From: Actinomycetes bacterium
GTDB lineage: Bacteria; Planctomycetota; Phycisphaerae; JAACET01
NCBI GenBank assembly: GCA_030614915.1
Contig: JAUXAG010000021.1
Span: 1-39,275 of the forward strand
Length of the DNA stretch: 39,275 bases
Reading direction: 5' to 3'
Shown in pieces: positions 26,581 through 34,180 of the stretch. The position numbers and the translations under genes were made by a program. Numbering within the stretch: the stretch's first letter is position 1; every line of letters starts with the position of its first letter. The notes under the pieces were generated by a model. It made no database searches and was not told the origin of the DNA. It worked only from the letters and a program-made list of their open reading frames with translations.

Positions 26581-27045
26581 TTAATAATATTGCGGAACCT
26601 CTATATGAAGGAGAATACCAATAGAATTTATATCTTCAACAAAAATAGTTTCTGAATCTAGTTCGAATGCAATTTGTGGTAGAATCTTCTGGGTATCTTG
26701 ACGACATTCTTCAAGTTGAACAAATATATCCCAATTATATAACCAATATGTAATTTTAACCTCTTTATTTTTCTTGTATATTTCGAAAAGAGTTTTTACC
26801 TGGTTTTCTAAAGCATAAGACATTTCTAAGGTAAAAGATTGACCATCTTCTTTATTTGCAAAGCAATTCCAGTCTATTATTATTACTCGATTAGTAAAAA
26901 TTTGTTCAACATAAGATTCTGGATAATTGATTATATCAGAAAGTTCAATTGTATCGGTCTTGGAAAAAAAATTGGCGGCAAAATAAATACATACACCTAT
27001 AGTTATCATTATGCAAATAAAAATAAAATAGGTTTTCATTTTCAT
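26581..27045 (-). CDS. Orphan membrane-anchored protein of AT-rich island
   Basis: A 154-residue protein rich in Ile, Asn, Lys, Phe and Tyr. It has one N-terminal membrane segment (about 5-25, YFIFICIMITIGVCIYFAANF) and a mostly soluble remainder with alternating hydrophobic residues (EVKITYWLYNWDIFVQLE) and two internal Cys. I do not recognise a family. The frame is AT-rich, unlike every other gene here, and lies in a direct-repeat-bounded island, which points to a foreign origin. The start may be ATG 27045 or the next ATG at 27039, as AGAG precedes both closely. Being anchored near two membrane-TPR proteins may be chance, as the island may have inserted anywhere. Confidence 0.6.
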   Translation of the reverse strand: MKMKTYFIFICIMITIGVCIYFAANFFSKTDTIELSDIINYPESYVEQIFTNRVIIIDWNCFANKEDGQSFTLEMSYALENQVKTLFEIYKKNKEVKITYWLYNWDIFVQLEECRQDTQKILPQIAFELDSETIFVEDINSIGILLHIEVPQYY

Positions 27046-27059
27046 CTCTTATATAAAGG

Positions 27060-27103
27060 TTATTGTTCTTCTATTCGACATTTGCCTTTATTGTTCCTCT
27101 ATT
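27060..27103. repeat. Two 16-bp direct repeats upstream of the island gene
   Basis: TTATTGTTCTTCTATT (27060-27075) and TTATTGTTCCTCTATT (27088-27103) match at 15 of 16 positions with a 28-bp period, just upstream of the start of the island gene. They could be a binding site or simple low-complexity AT sequence. Confidence 0.45.
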
Positions 27104-27154
27104 GTTTTCATCCATTTCTTGAAATTTGCTAATCGTTGTACCGTGTGTTCTGGC

Positions 27155-27168
27155 GCCTAGCCCTCAGT
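27155..27168. repeat. 14-bp direct repeat, outer copy of island
   Basis: GCCTAGCCCTCAGT, identical to 26451-26464. On the minus strand it reads through the last codons and TAG stop of paralogue A. Confidence 0.8.
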
Positions 27169-28065
27169 GGTTCCCGGCAGTGGCGGAGCACTCGGATAGC
27201 TCTCCTCCAGCTCGGCTAATTCCGGAAACTTTTCCACTAGTATGTCTGGCCCCAGTAGCATGGTCGCTTGCTGCCAGAGCACTTCTGCATTGCTGCCACC
27301 GGCCTCTGGACTATTACCGGGCGATTCATCGCTGGATGCAGACATCTCCTGATGTCTGTACGCCAGGCCTAGAAGGGCATAAACATACGCCGCTTTGCTA
27401 CTCATTCCTGTCCGAGCCAGCTCGCATTTGTTTGAGCTTTCTGTCAGGGCATCGGAGTAGTGACCGGTCTTGATCTGCTGGTACAACCGCCCCAGCAGTA
27501 CCAGCGATTTCAGACTCCGGCTTTCCACACTTACCTCCAGCCGACGGATGATAGTATCTGCATCGGCTAGTTGGTCCAATTTCAATAGAACAATTGCCTT
27601 TCCAACCAGCGCCAGGCTGCCCAATAGGCCATGCGGCTGTTCCCGGGCGATGGCTTCGTATATTTCTGTGGCCCCTTTCAGCTGTCCAGTGTGTTCGGCT
27701 ACCCCTGCCAACTCCAGTAAGCCTTGGTAGCGGATCTGGGCCAGGGCCACCGGCTTGCCAAGCAACCGACGCAGCGGCTCAATAGCCTGCGACCATTTCT
27801 CCTGCAGGCAAAGGTCCGACACCTGTTGGGAACATTTGGCCAAAACTTTTCGCCGCGTAACACTCCTGATTACCGATATCCCCAGACCGACGAGAATGAC
27901 CAAGCTCAGCAACATGCGAATCAATTGGCCCTGCTCGGTTTCCGGGGAAATAAGCAGGCTCCAGATCAGCAGTATAAAGCCGATCAGAATGAACGTGCCG
28001 ATCTTAGTCAGCCTACGGCGTGGGCGGCTGCTGGCAATCAAATCAGTAAAGTCTACCTCAGCCAT
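27157..28065 (-). CDS. Membrane protein with TPR-like helices (paralogue A)
   Basis: A 302-residue protein with two hydrophobic segments (about 22-40 and 48-66), then about 200 residues of TPR-like helices (LCLQEKWSQAIEPLRRLL, AEHTGQLKGATEIYEAI, ALTESSNKCELARTG). It is built like paralogue B. The N terminus is basic and cytoplasmic. The protein has no enzymatic motif; a role as a membrane scaffold is inferred from TPRs only. A strong promoter sits with its -10 only 9 bp before the ATG at 28065, so the mRNA may be leaderless. Its stop codon lies inside the 14-bp repeat that bounds the AT-rich island. Confidence 0.78.
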   Translation of the reverse strand: MAEVDFTDLIASSRPRRRLTKIGTFILIGFILLIWSLLISPETEQGQLIRMLLSLVILVGLGISVIRSVTRRKVLAKCSQQVSDLCLQEKWSQAIEPLRRLLGKPVALAQIRYQGLLELAGVAEHTGQLKGATEIYEAIAREQPHGLLGSLALVGKAIVLLKLDQLADADTIIRRLEVSVESRSLKSLVLLGRLYQQIKTGHYSDALTESSNKCELARTGMSSKAAYVYALLGLAYRHQEMSASSDESPGNSPEAGGSNAEVLWQQATMLLGPDILVEKFPELAELEESYPSAPPLPGTTEG

Positions 28066-28073
28066 ATGACGCT

Positions 28074-28102
28074 CTTATATCTGCCTTTTTGGCTTTAGTC
28101 AA
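28074..28102 (-). promoter_or_regulatory. Promoter right at the start of paralogue A (leaderless candidate)
   Basis: The minus strand has TTGACT (28097-28102), a 17-bp spacer (28080-28096) and TATAAG (28074-28079). The -10 ends 9 bp before the ATG at 28065, so the transcript would start at or within a few bases of the start codon. The spacer contains a GCC/GGC inverted repeat. Confidence 0.42.
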
Positions 28103-28194
28103 TACCGCCGCTTGTGGCCTTGGTTTGCCGCTTCCAACCCGTTGCCAGGCCGGCACCATGGAACCTCCGTTCTTGCCTTCGGGGATATCCTCTA

Positions 28195-28224
28195 TTGACG
28201 CTGGCCCGGTTTACCTGCTAAAAT
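28195..28224 (+). promoter_or_regulatory. argG promoter
   Basis: TTGACG (28195-28200), an 18-bp spacer and TAAAAT (28219-28224) preceded by TGC (extended -10) lie about 125 bp upstream of the argG start. The leader of roughly 118 nt has no clear hairpin that I could identify. Confidence 0.45.
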
Positions 28225-28348
28225 CCCCGCTTGACCAAGGTGAGCAGGCTGCCGGCTCGACCATTGTCTGACATCTTGGTTTCGTCTCAGCGATGTAGGT
28301 ACTACGCTGGTCCGCGTCGTTTTGTTCCCTGTGATTAGGAAACACCAA

Positions 28349-29590
28349 ATGGCAAATTCGGATATCGAAAAGAAAGTACTGAATCAGCAGGTTGCCTCCG
28401 TGAGCAAAGTCGCGGTCGCCTATTCCGGCGGCTTGGATTCATCCTTGGCTATAGAGCTCCTGCGCCGGGTGTACAAGGCCGAGAAAATCGTGCCTATTAC
28501 TATCGACGTTGGCCAGGGCCAGGAGGAAATTGACCTCGGCAATGCCAAGGCTAAGCAATTAGGTATCCAGCCCATCATCATTGACGCCAAGGAGGAATTC
28601 AGCACCCAGTGGCTCACCAAGGCCATTCAGGCCAACTCCGATTACAACGGCTATCCGGTCAGCACTTCTATGACCCGCCAGCTGGTGGCTCGCATCGTAG
28701 CCCTGGAAGCTCGCAAGCAAGGCTGCGACGCTGTCCTCGAAGGTTCCACTGGCAAAGGTAATGACCAGTACCGCATGCATAATGTATTCAAGTTTTTCGC
28801 TCCCGAGCTTACCATCCTTGTGCCCGTACGCGATTTTGACCTGACCCGCTCGCAGGAGGAGGAGCTTTGTCGCCTTTGGGGCGTTCCGGTTACCGAAGGC
28901 ATAACTGGCGGTGACGACAAGACTCTCTGGTGCCGTTCGATTGCCTCCGGCGCCATCGACCTCGACCAGGTCCTCCCCGACGACATCTGGATGTGGTATG
29001 TTCCGCCAGCCAAAGCCCAGGACAAGTCCGAGTCAGTAACCTTGGATTTTGTCGAAGGCTTGCCCGTCAAGCTCAACGGCAAGGACTTGCCTCTGGATGA
29101 TCTGGTGGCCGAGCTTAATCTCATAGCCGGACGCAGCGGCCTGGGCCTTATTGACATGTTTGAGGACGGTATTATGTCTCTCAAGAGTCGGGAAATCTAC
29201 GAAGCCCCGGCCGCGGAGGTGATCCTCAAACTCCATCGCGACCTCGAGGCCCAGTGCCTGACCAAGGAGGAGATTCATTTCAAAAATATCGTTGAGGACC
29301 GCTGGGCCTACATGACTTACCACGGCGAATGGTATCATCCGCTCAAGAATGCTTTGGACGCTTTCATCTTGGCTACTCAGAACGTGGTCAACGGCCGGAT
29401 CACCGCCTCGCTCTACAAGGGCAATATCGAAATTACCAAGCGGGTCTCCGATTCCTCGCTGTTTAGCCGGGAAATCCGCTCCATAAAAGCCAGCGGGTTC
29501 GACCAGCGTTGGTCCGCGAATGCCGCCAAAATCCGCGGTTTGCCCTTCGAGATTTTGGCCAAACGCAGCGCGGCCATGAAAAAAAGTTAA
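28349..29590 (+). CDS. argG: Argininosuccinate synthase
   Basis: A 413-residue enzyme that joins citrulline and aspartate with ATP to form argininosuccinate, in the cytoplasm. The ATP-binding signature AVAYSGGLDSSLAIELL lies near the N terminus, STSMTRQLVARIVALEA and EGSTGKGNDQYRMHN in the middle, and EITKRVSDSSLFSREI near the end. Length is normal. The start at 28349 is chosen over an in-frame codon 9 residues upstream because TAGGA precedes it and the family N terminus fits. argH follows 67 bp downstream, and argG has its own sigma-70-like promoter. No arginine-type operator was recognised. Confidence 0.97.
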   Translation: MANSDIEKKVLNQQVASVSKVAVAYSGGLDSSLAIELLRRVYKAEKIVPITIDVGQGQEEIDLGNAKAKQLGIQPIIIDAKEEFSTQWLTKAIQANSDYNGYPVSTSMTRQLVARIVALEARKQGCDAVLEGSTGKGNDQYRMHNVFKFFAPELTILVPVRDFDLTRSQEEELCRLWGVPVTEGITGGDDKTLWCRSIASGAIDLDQVLPDDIWMWYVPPAKAQDKSESVTLDFVEGLPVKLNGKDLPLDDLVAELNLIAGRSGLGLIDMFEDGIMSLKSREIYEAPAAEVILKLHRDLEAQCLTKEEIHFKNIVEDRWAYMTYHGEWYHPLKNALDAFILATQNVVNGRITASLYKGNIEITKRVSDSSLFSREIRSIKASGFDQRWSANAAKIRGLPFEILAKRSAAMKKS

Positions 29591-29657
29591 CCGGTACCCT
29601 AGTAACCGGTGAATAGGCATTTGGTTCCCGTGTCTCTACCAAGGCAAAAGGTGTATT

Positions 29658-31037
29658 ATGGCCAGACTTTGGGATAAGGGCTACAAGGTTGACCGTGAGC
29701 TGCATCGCTTTACGGTGGGTGACGACTATCTCTTGGACTTGGCCCTGGTGGAGCCGGACTGTATCGCCTCAGCCGCTCATGCCCGGATGTTGGCCAAAAT
29801 CGGCATCCTGAAACCCGACCAGGCCGATAAGTTGGTGGCCGAGTTGGCTGCCATTATCGATGACGCACAAGCGGGCAAGTTTACTATCACTCCCGAACAG
29901 GAAGATTGCCACACGGCCATTGAGAACCGTTTGACCGAAAAGCTCGGCGACTTGGGAAAACGCATTCACACCGCCCGCTCGCGGAACGACCAGGTTACTG
30001 CTGCTTTACGGATTTACGGCAAGGTTCGGCTGTTTGAGCTCATGCAAAACACCCTTGAGTTAGCCACCATCCTGCTCAATTTTGCCGATGAACACCGCAA
30101 CGTTCCCATGGTCGGCCGTACCCACATGCAGCGGGCCATGCCGTCCAGCCTGGCTCTCTGGGCCGCCGCCTATATGGAAAGTCTGCTTGATGACGTCGAA
30201 CTGCTGCTCTGTGCCTTCAAGCTAAACGATCAATGCCCTCTCGGCTCAGCCGCCAGCTATGGCGTGCCTCTGCCCATCGATCGCCAATACACCTCTGATT
30301 TGCTCGGCTTCGCCCGCTTGACCAACAACGTGCTTTATGCCAACAATTCCCGGGGCAAAATCGAGTCAGTCATTCTTTCTGCCGCCGCCCAGGTCTGCAC
30401 GGATCTCTCGCGTTTGGCTCAGGACCTGATTATCTTTTCCATGCCTGAATTTGGATATTTCACCATCCCCCAGGAGCTCTGCACCGGCTCGAGTATCATG
30501 CCCCAGAAACGCAATCCTTGTGGCCTGGAGTTGCTCCGTGCCAAGGCCTCCACCGTTACTGCTGCTTTGGCCGAGATGCTCAACATTATGACCGGTCTGC
30601 CGGCCGGCTACAACCGTGACCTGCAGCAGACCAAAGGGCCGTTCATGCGTGGCCTTAATACAACCATCGGCTGTGTTCGGGTAACCAAATTGACCATTGC
30701 TAAGCTCAAGGTCAACGAGTCGGCTCTACTGGACGGTTTTGACCCGAGTGTTTTCGCCACCGATGCCGCCTTAGAGCTCGTAGCTAAGGGTACGCCATTC
30801 CGCGACGCTTACCGACAGATTGCCAAGGATTTGAATAAGCTCGCCGACCGCGACCCTGCCGCTGCCATTTCTGCCCGCACTCACGTCGGCTCGACGGGCA
30901 ACCTCAACCTAAAGCAATCCGACCTGCGAATCGTCGAGGCTCACAAGTTCTTGACTGATTCTTCTCAGACCTTCCACAAAGCCGTCGAGAAGCTCTTCGG
31001 TCCCGACCTGGCCCCTCATTCCCCCCAGCATATTTAG
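29658..31037 (+). CDS. argH: Argininosuccinate lyase
   Basis: A 459-residue member of the fumarase/aspartase superfamily that splits argininosuccinate into arginine and fumarate. The signature SSIMPQKRNPCGLELLRAKA, the stretch DCHTAIENRLTE and HTARSRNDQVTAAL are intact. Length is typical. The start ATG at 29658 has AAAAGGTG about 8 nt upstream. It lies 67 bp behind argG and probably shares its transcript. The gap contains a repeated TAACCGGT (29588-29595 and 29603-29610) that could form a small hairpin. Confidence 0.97.
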   Translation: MARLWDKGYKVDRELHRFTVGDDYLLDLALVEPDCIASAAHARMLAKIGILKPDQADKLVAELAAIIDDAQAGKFTITPEQEDCHTAIENRLTEKLGDLGKRIHTARSRNDQVTAALRIYGKVRLFELMQNTLELATILLNFADEHRNVPMVGRTHMQRAMPSSLALWAAAYMESLLDDVELLLCAFKLNDQCPLGSAASYGVPLPIDRQYTSDLLGFARLTNNVLYANNSRGKIESVILSAAAQVCTDLSRLAQDLIIFSMPEFGYFTIPQELCTGSSIMPQKRNPCGLELLRAKASTVTAALAEMLNIMTGLPAGYNRDLQQTKGPFMRGLNTTIGCVRVTKLTIAKLKVNESALLDGFDPSVFATDAALELVAKGTPFRDAYRQIAKDLNKLADRDPAAAISARTHVGSTGNLNLKQSDLRIVEAHKFLTDSSQTFHKAVEKLFGPDLAPHSPQHI

Positions 31038-31056
31038 CCCCCGGTTTTACCGGGGG
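31038..31056. terminator. Hairpin between argH and the GH10-like gene
   Basis: CCCCCGGT (31038-31045), loop TTT and ACCGGGGG (31049-31056) form a perfect 8-bp stem starting right after the argH stop. It sits between two convergent genes and may serve both; the run of T after it is weak (TTAGCAC), so its strength as an intrinsic terminator is uncertain. Confidence 0.55.
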
Positions 31057-31091
31057 TTAGCACATTATCCCCCCTGTTTTACTGTCATCTT

Positions 31092-32615
31092 TTACGTTAG
31101 GGAAGAGCCGCCTCGGCCTGATCGCTCGTTGTATTGCGCCGTCAGCTCTAGCAGCGCCTTATATGCCGGCTTGGGTGAATAGTTGGCGTTCAGCAGTCCT
31201 GAATACGGCAAATTATGGGGATGGGCATCAGCCAGGTCTGTCCAGCATATGGATTCCACGAATGGTTTGGAGATCGCGATATGCACAAACTTCCGCAGCC
31301 ATTCAGTTTGCAGCTCCTCGTCCCAGGGGCGGTGCCAATAACCGCCGCTCTTGGCCGTCAAGGACCCCCCCCAGGCATCACGCGGATCGGCCTTGCTACT
31401 TGAAGGCACTTCTACTCCGGTTATGTGCAGCGGCTTGCCCAGCGAGGCAAACTCGTCCAACAGCGACGAAATCTGGAAAAAGTCCCGCATGAACAGTCCC
31501 CCCTGGCCGATCCCGAAGTATAGCCTTACTCCCAGGGCATCGAAGTTCACTCCCCCCTGTACAGCCATATCCGCAAACATTGCCGCCGGAACCGTCTGAA
31601 CATCCTTGGCCCGATACTCTCCCCACGGTTCGATCAGTTCTATGATCGCATTGCAGCGTGGCATCAGGCGCTTGGTCGCCAGGGCTGCCACTCGGGTCAG
31701 CTCGATTAATTGCTCCAAGGAAAACTTGAAGGGATTCTCAGAGTTTAGCCCGCTAGCTACGTCCCAGGCCGCCACCTGATCACCATAACGGCTCACGGTT
31801 CGCTGAACGTGTTCGTACATCAAATCGCGGAGACCCTCGAAGTCATTCTCCCAAAGGTAAACCCAGTCGGGAAGGTGCCGGGCCGAAAGACTGATCAGCG
31901 GGCCGCATCGTACCGGCAAATGCTGCTCAGCTAACCAACTGATCCATTTGTCGGTCTGTTCCCAATTGAACTCACGCTCTCTGGCTTCCACATCCCGCCA
32001 GTAGATCGGCAGGTAAAAATGGCCGAACCCTTCCAGCAGCCGTTCCTTGTAAAGCTTGTTGGTACAGGCCGGATTAATTCCACTGGCTATCCATGTAGAG
32101 TGAATTGTTCCAGCCTGTACTCTGTGGTCCAATAGCACGGTAGCGCAGAAATCGGCCCATCGATCGGAAACATCCACCGATTTGGCCACTGATTCATCTG
32201 CCAGTTTGGCGGCCTTGGCCTGATTATCCGTGCTCATAGCTTCCAAAAACAGGTTTGTCGCCTCATCCGTCTGTTCAGCCAGTTTCTCGATACCGTCATA
32301 GTCAAACAGACCCCAGTCCTCGCGTTTTTGAAGTACTCGCATCAGTCGCGACCGGGCCAGTTCCAGATTCAGATTATAAGGCTCGTCCCGTTCCTCCAGA
32401 CGCGTGGTGTTCATCATGAACTGTCCTATGCCCTCTACCGGCCAAAGTAGGGTCAGCCCTGCCAATCCCGGGCTGTGTTTACTGCATTGCAGTAGATTAT
32501 CACTATAAACGATCTCTGCCGGAGCAGGTATGTCGTCTTGCCCGAAAAGGTACGCCCCACGCAGCAACAGCCTCTTGGGACGTCGGCCTTTGATGTACAC
32601 CTTAAAGTTGAGCAT
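31092..32615 (-). CDS. GH10-like protein lacking both catalytic glutamates
   Basis: A 507-residue protein whose C-terminal 330 residues follow the glycoside hydrolase family 10 (endo-xylanase) pattern: KERLLEGFGHFYLPIYWRD (N-terminal barrel), NWEQTDKWISWLAEQHLPVR, AAWDVASGLN (where GH10 has WDVVNE) and PLHITGVEVP (where it has ITELD). The acid/base Glu is Gly289 and the nucleophile Glu is Gly400. The N-terminal 190 residues form an added domain of unknown type. No signal peptide is seen. It should bind but not cleave sugar, if anything. It is 17 bp behind the phosphofructokinase and likely cotranscribed. The GH10 call rests on fold-like motif order. Confidence 0.7.
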   Translation of the reverse strand: MLNFKVYIKGRRPKRLLLRGAYLFGQDDIPAPAEIVYSDNLLQCSKHSPGLAGLTLLWPVEGIGQFMMNTTRLEERDEPYNLNLELARSRLMRVLQKREDWGLFDYDGIEKLAEQTDEATNLFLEAMSTDNQAKAAKLADESVAKSVDVSDRWADFCATVLLDHRVQAGTIHSTWIASGINPACTNKLYKERLLEGFGHFYLPIYWRDVEAREREFNWEQTDKWISWLAEQHLPVRCGPLISLSARHLPDWVYLWENDFEGLRDLMYEHVQRTVSRYGDQVAAWDVASGLNSENPFKFSLEQLIELTRVAALATKRLMPRCNAIIELIEPWGEYRAKDVQTVPAAMFADMAVQGGVNFDALGVRLYFGIGQGGLFMRDFFQISSLLDEFASLGKPLHITGVEVPSSSKADPRDAWGGSLTAKSGGYWHRPWDEELQTEWLRKFVHIAISKPFVESICWTDLADAHPHNLPYSGLLNANYSPKPAYKALLELTAQYNERSGRGGSSLT

Positions 32616-32632
32616 CGCGTCTCGCTTCCCGT

Positions 32633-33910
32633 TTATTCCAAAGCATAAGCCGCTGTCTTTTTGTCCAGCATGTGTTTTTCCAGACGCACGTACACCGGCA
32701 GGCCGTCCTCACCTACTTCTACGTCCACTTGCCCGCGAATCAAGGGCCCTGCATATTGCCTGAAAGCCTCGGTGATAAAATTCCCCTCTTGATTGATGAA
32801 CTCAGCCGGCACTTTTTTCTCGCCGTTGGCTACCGCGGACAAGTCCGCCAATCCCGTGGTGCACTCATAACCGTCACCGTTTTCCTTTCTCACCAGGGTT
32901 ATCATCTTACACCAGACCCCGGACATGGCTGCTTGCACAGCAGCCCGCCCGCACATCGCCGCCTCCTCAGCGTCAGTAGCCGAGGCAAAGTGCATGGCAT
33001 TGCGCTGGGCCGTGCCGAGTTTGATATATCGGCACTTGAAACCCGCCTCCTGCTCCACCACATTTTTGAGCATTTCCGCTACCCCCCCCAACTGAATATG
33101 CCCAAACGAATCCTTGGCGAAGTCTCCCGTCTGCGTAGTAACGTAGTTGCCGTTTTTATCCTTTAGTCCCTCGCCCACTATGATGAACGCTCGGCCCAGC
33201 TTGGACTGCACGGACTTCACGTCAGCCACAAATTGTTCCAGGCTGAACGCAGCTTCCGGTAAATAGATCAGATGCGGGGCATCTTCATCGCACCGCCTGG
33301 CCAACCCCGTAGCCGCTGCGATCCAGCCGGTATTGCGCCCCATTACCTCCAGCACCGTACAGGTATCCGTGGTGTAAAGGGCTTCGGTATCTCGCCCAGC
33401 CTCCATTGCCACCGTAGCCACATATTTGGCCACCGAGCCGTATCCCGGGCAATGGTCCGTGTATGCCAGATCGTTATCGATGGTCTTGGGTATACCCACA
33501 GCCACCAGTTCGTAACCCGTCTCCGCAGCCAGCTTAGCTGTCTTGTCCGCCGTATCCATCGAGTCGTTGCCGCCGGCGTAGAAGAAGTAGTGGATATTGT
33601 GAGCCTTGAAGACCTCCAGGATGCGTTCATAGTCCGCCTGGCTGCTCTGGAGCTCTTTGAGCTTATACCGGCAAGAGCCTAGCGCCGCCGACGGCGTGCA
33701 GTGCAGCCCCCTGATATGCTTGCTCGGCTCTTTACCTAGATCGAATAGCTCCTCCAGCAGCACTCCGCGAATCCCATTCAAAGCCGCGTATACCCCGCTG
33801 ATCTCCGAATGCTTCATCGCTTCTTCAGCAGCCCCGGCCACGCTGGCATTGATCACCGCCGTCGGCCCTCCCGATTGAGCAATCAGACAATTTCCTTTCG
33901 CTACCGACAT
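32633..33910 (-). CDS. 6-phosphofructokinase, pyrophosphate-dependent type
   Basis: A 425-residue cytoplasmic enzyme of glycolysis that phosphorylates fructose 6-phosphate. The N-terminal loop AQSGGPTAVINAS binds the phosphoryl donor. The donor-specificity site reads AGGNDSMDTA (Gly-Gly-Asn-Asp116 where ATP enzymes have GGDGS), and the catalytic PKTIDND (141-147) has Lys at position 142. Both mark the PPi-dependent class. MGRNTGWIAA and the C-terminal substrate sites are also present. Length is like other PPi-PFKs (about 400-430). The start ATG at 33910 has AAGGCG close by and GGAGG further up. The promoter at 34016-34043 reads it together with the GH10-like gene. Confidence 0.92.
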   Translation of the reverse strand: MSVAKGNCLIAQSGGPTAVINASVAGAAEEAMKHSEISGVYAALNGIRGVLLEELFDLGKEPSKHIRGLHCTPSAALGSCRYKLKELQSSQADYERILEVFKAHNIHYFFYAGGNDSMDTADKTAKLAAETGYELVAVGIPKTIDNDLAYTDHCPGYGSVAKYVATVAMEAGRDTEALYTTDTCTVLEVMGRNTGWIAAATGLARRCDEDAPHLIYLPEAAFSLEQFVADVKSVQSKLGRAFIIVGEGLKDKNGNYVTTQTGDFAKDSFGHIQLGGVAEMLKNVVEQEAGFKCRYIKLGTAQRNAMHFASATDAEEAAMCGRAAVQAAMSGVWCKMITLVRKENGDGYECTTGLADLSAVANGEKKVPAEFINQEGNFITEAFRQYAGPLIRGQVDVEVGEDGLPVYVRLEKHMLDKKTAAYALE

Positions 33911-34015
33911 CGCCTTGCTAACCTCCGATCAATCCTGCTAAAACTCGGCAAAAAACCTCCCACGCTTTCAAATCCCCAAGGCACACCCTGGACAGCGTCC
34001 TGCATTTTCCCTGCT

Positions 34016-34043
34016 ATTATAGCTACTAAAGCAACCGACTCAA
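34016..34043 (-). promoter_or_regulatory. Promoter of the phosphofructokinase operon
   Basis: The minus strand reads TTGAGT (34038-34043), a 16-bp spacer and a perfect TATAAT (34016-34021), about 105 nt upstream of the phosphofructokinase start. Confidence 0.45.
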
Positions 34044-34180
34044 GCCTAATCCATCTGAAACACTCGCTGCTTCCCGCAATGCCTCATCCGTTCCAATCAC
34101 GCTCAAAAGTGGTGGATTATGTCTGCTCCTCCGCTTACAATACTCCAACCACGGATTGATATCTTCTGTAGGAGGCGTTT

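Larger units (their letters stand above)
26451..27168. mobile_element. AT-rich island bounded by 14-bp direct repeats (integration footprint)
   Basis: GCCTAGCCCTCAGT occurs twice, at 26451-26464 and 27155-27168, identical over 14 bases and different on both sides. Between them lies about 690 bp that is clearly AT-rich and differs from the G+C-rich flanks. The outer copy contains the last codons and stop of the paralogue A gene, so the repeat restores that gene's end, as att cores do. No integrase or transposase is inside, and no clear terminal inverted repeats are seen beyond a shared GTACAAC near both ends. It carries one gene (26581-27045). Confidence 0.6.

Noticed and set aside
29588-29610. 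TAACCGGT repeats between argG and argH as an arginine operator or terminator
   Set aside because: They do not resemble an ARG box, and the hairpin of six pairs is too weak without a T tract.
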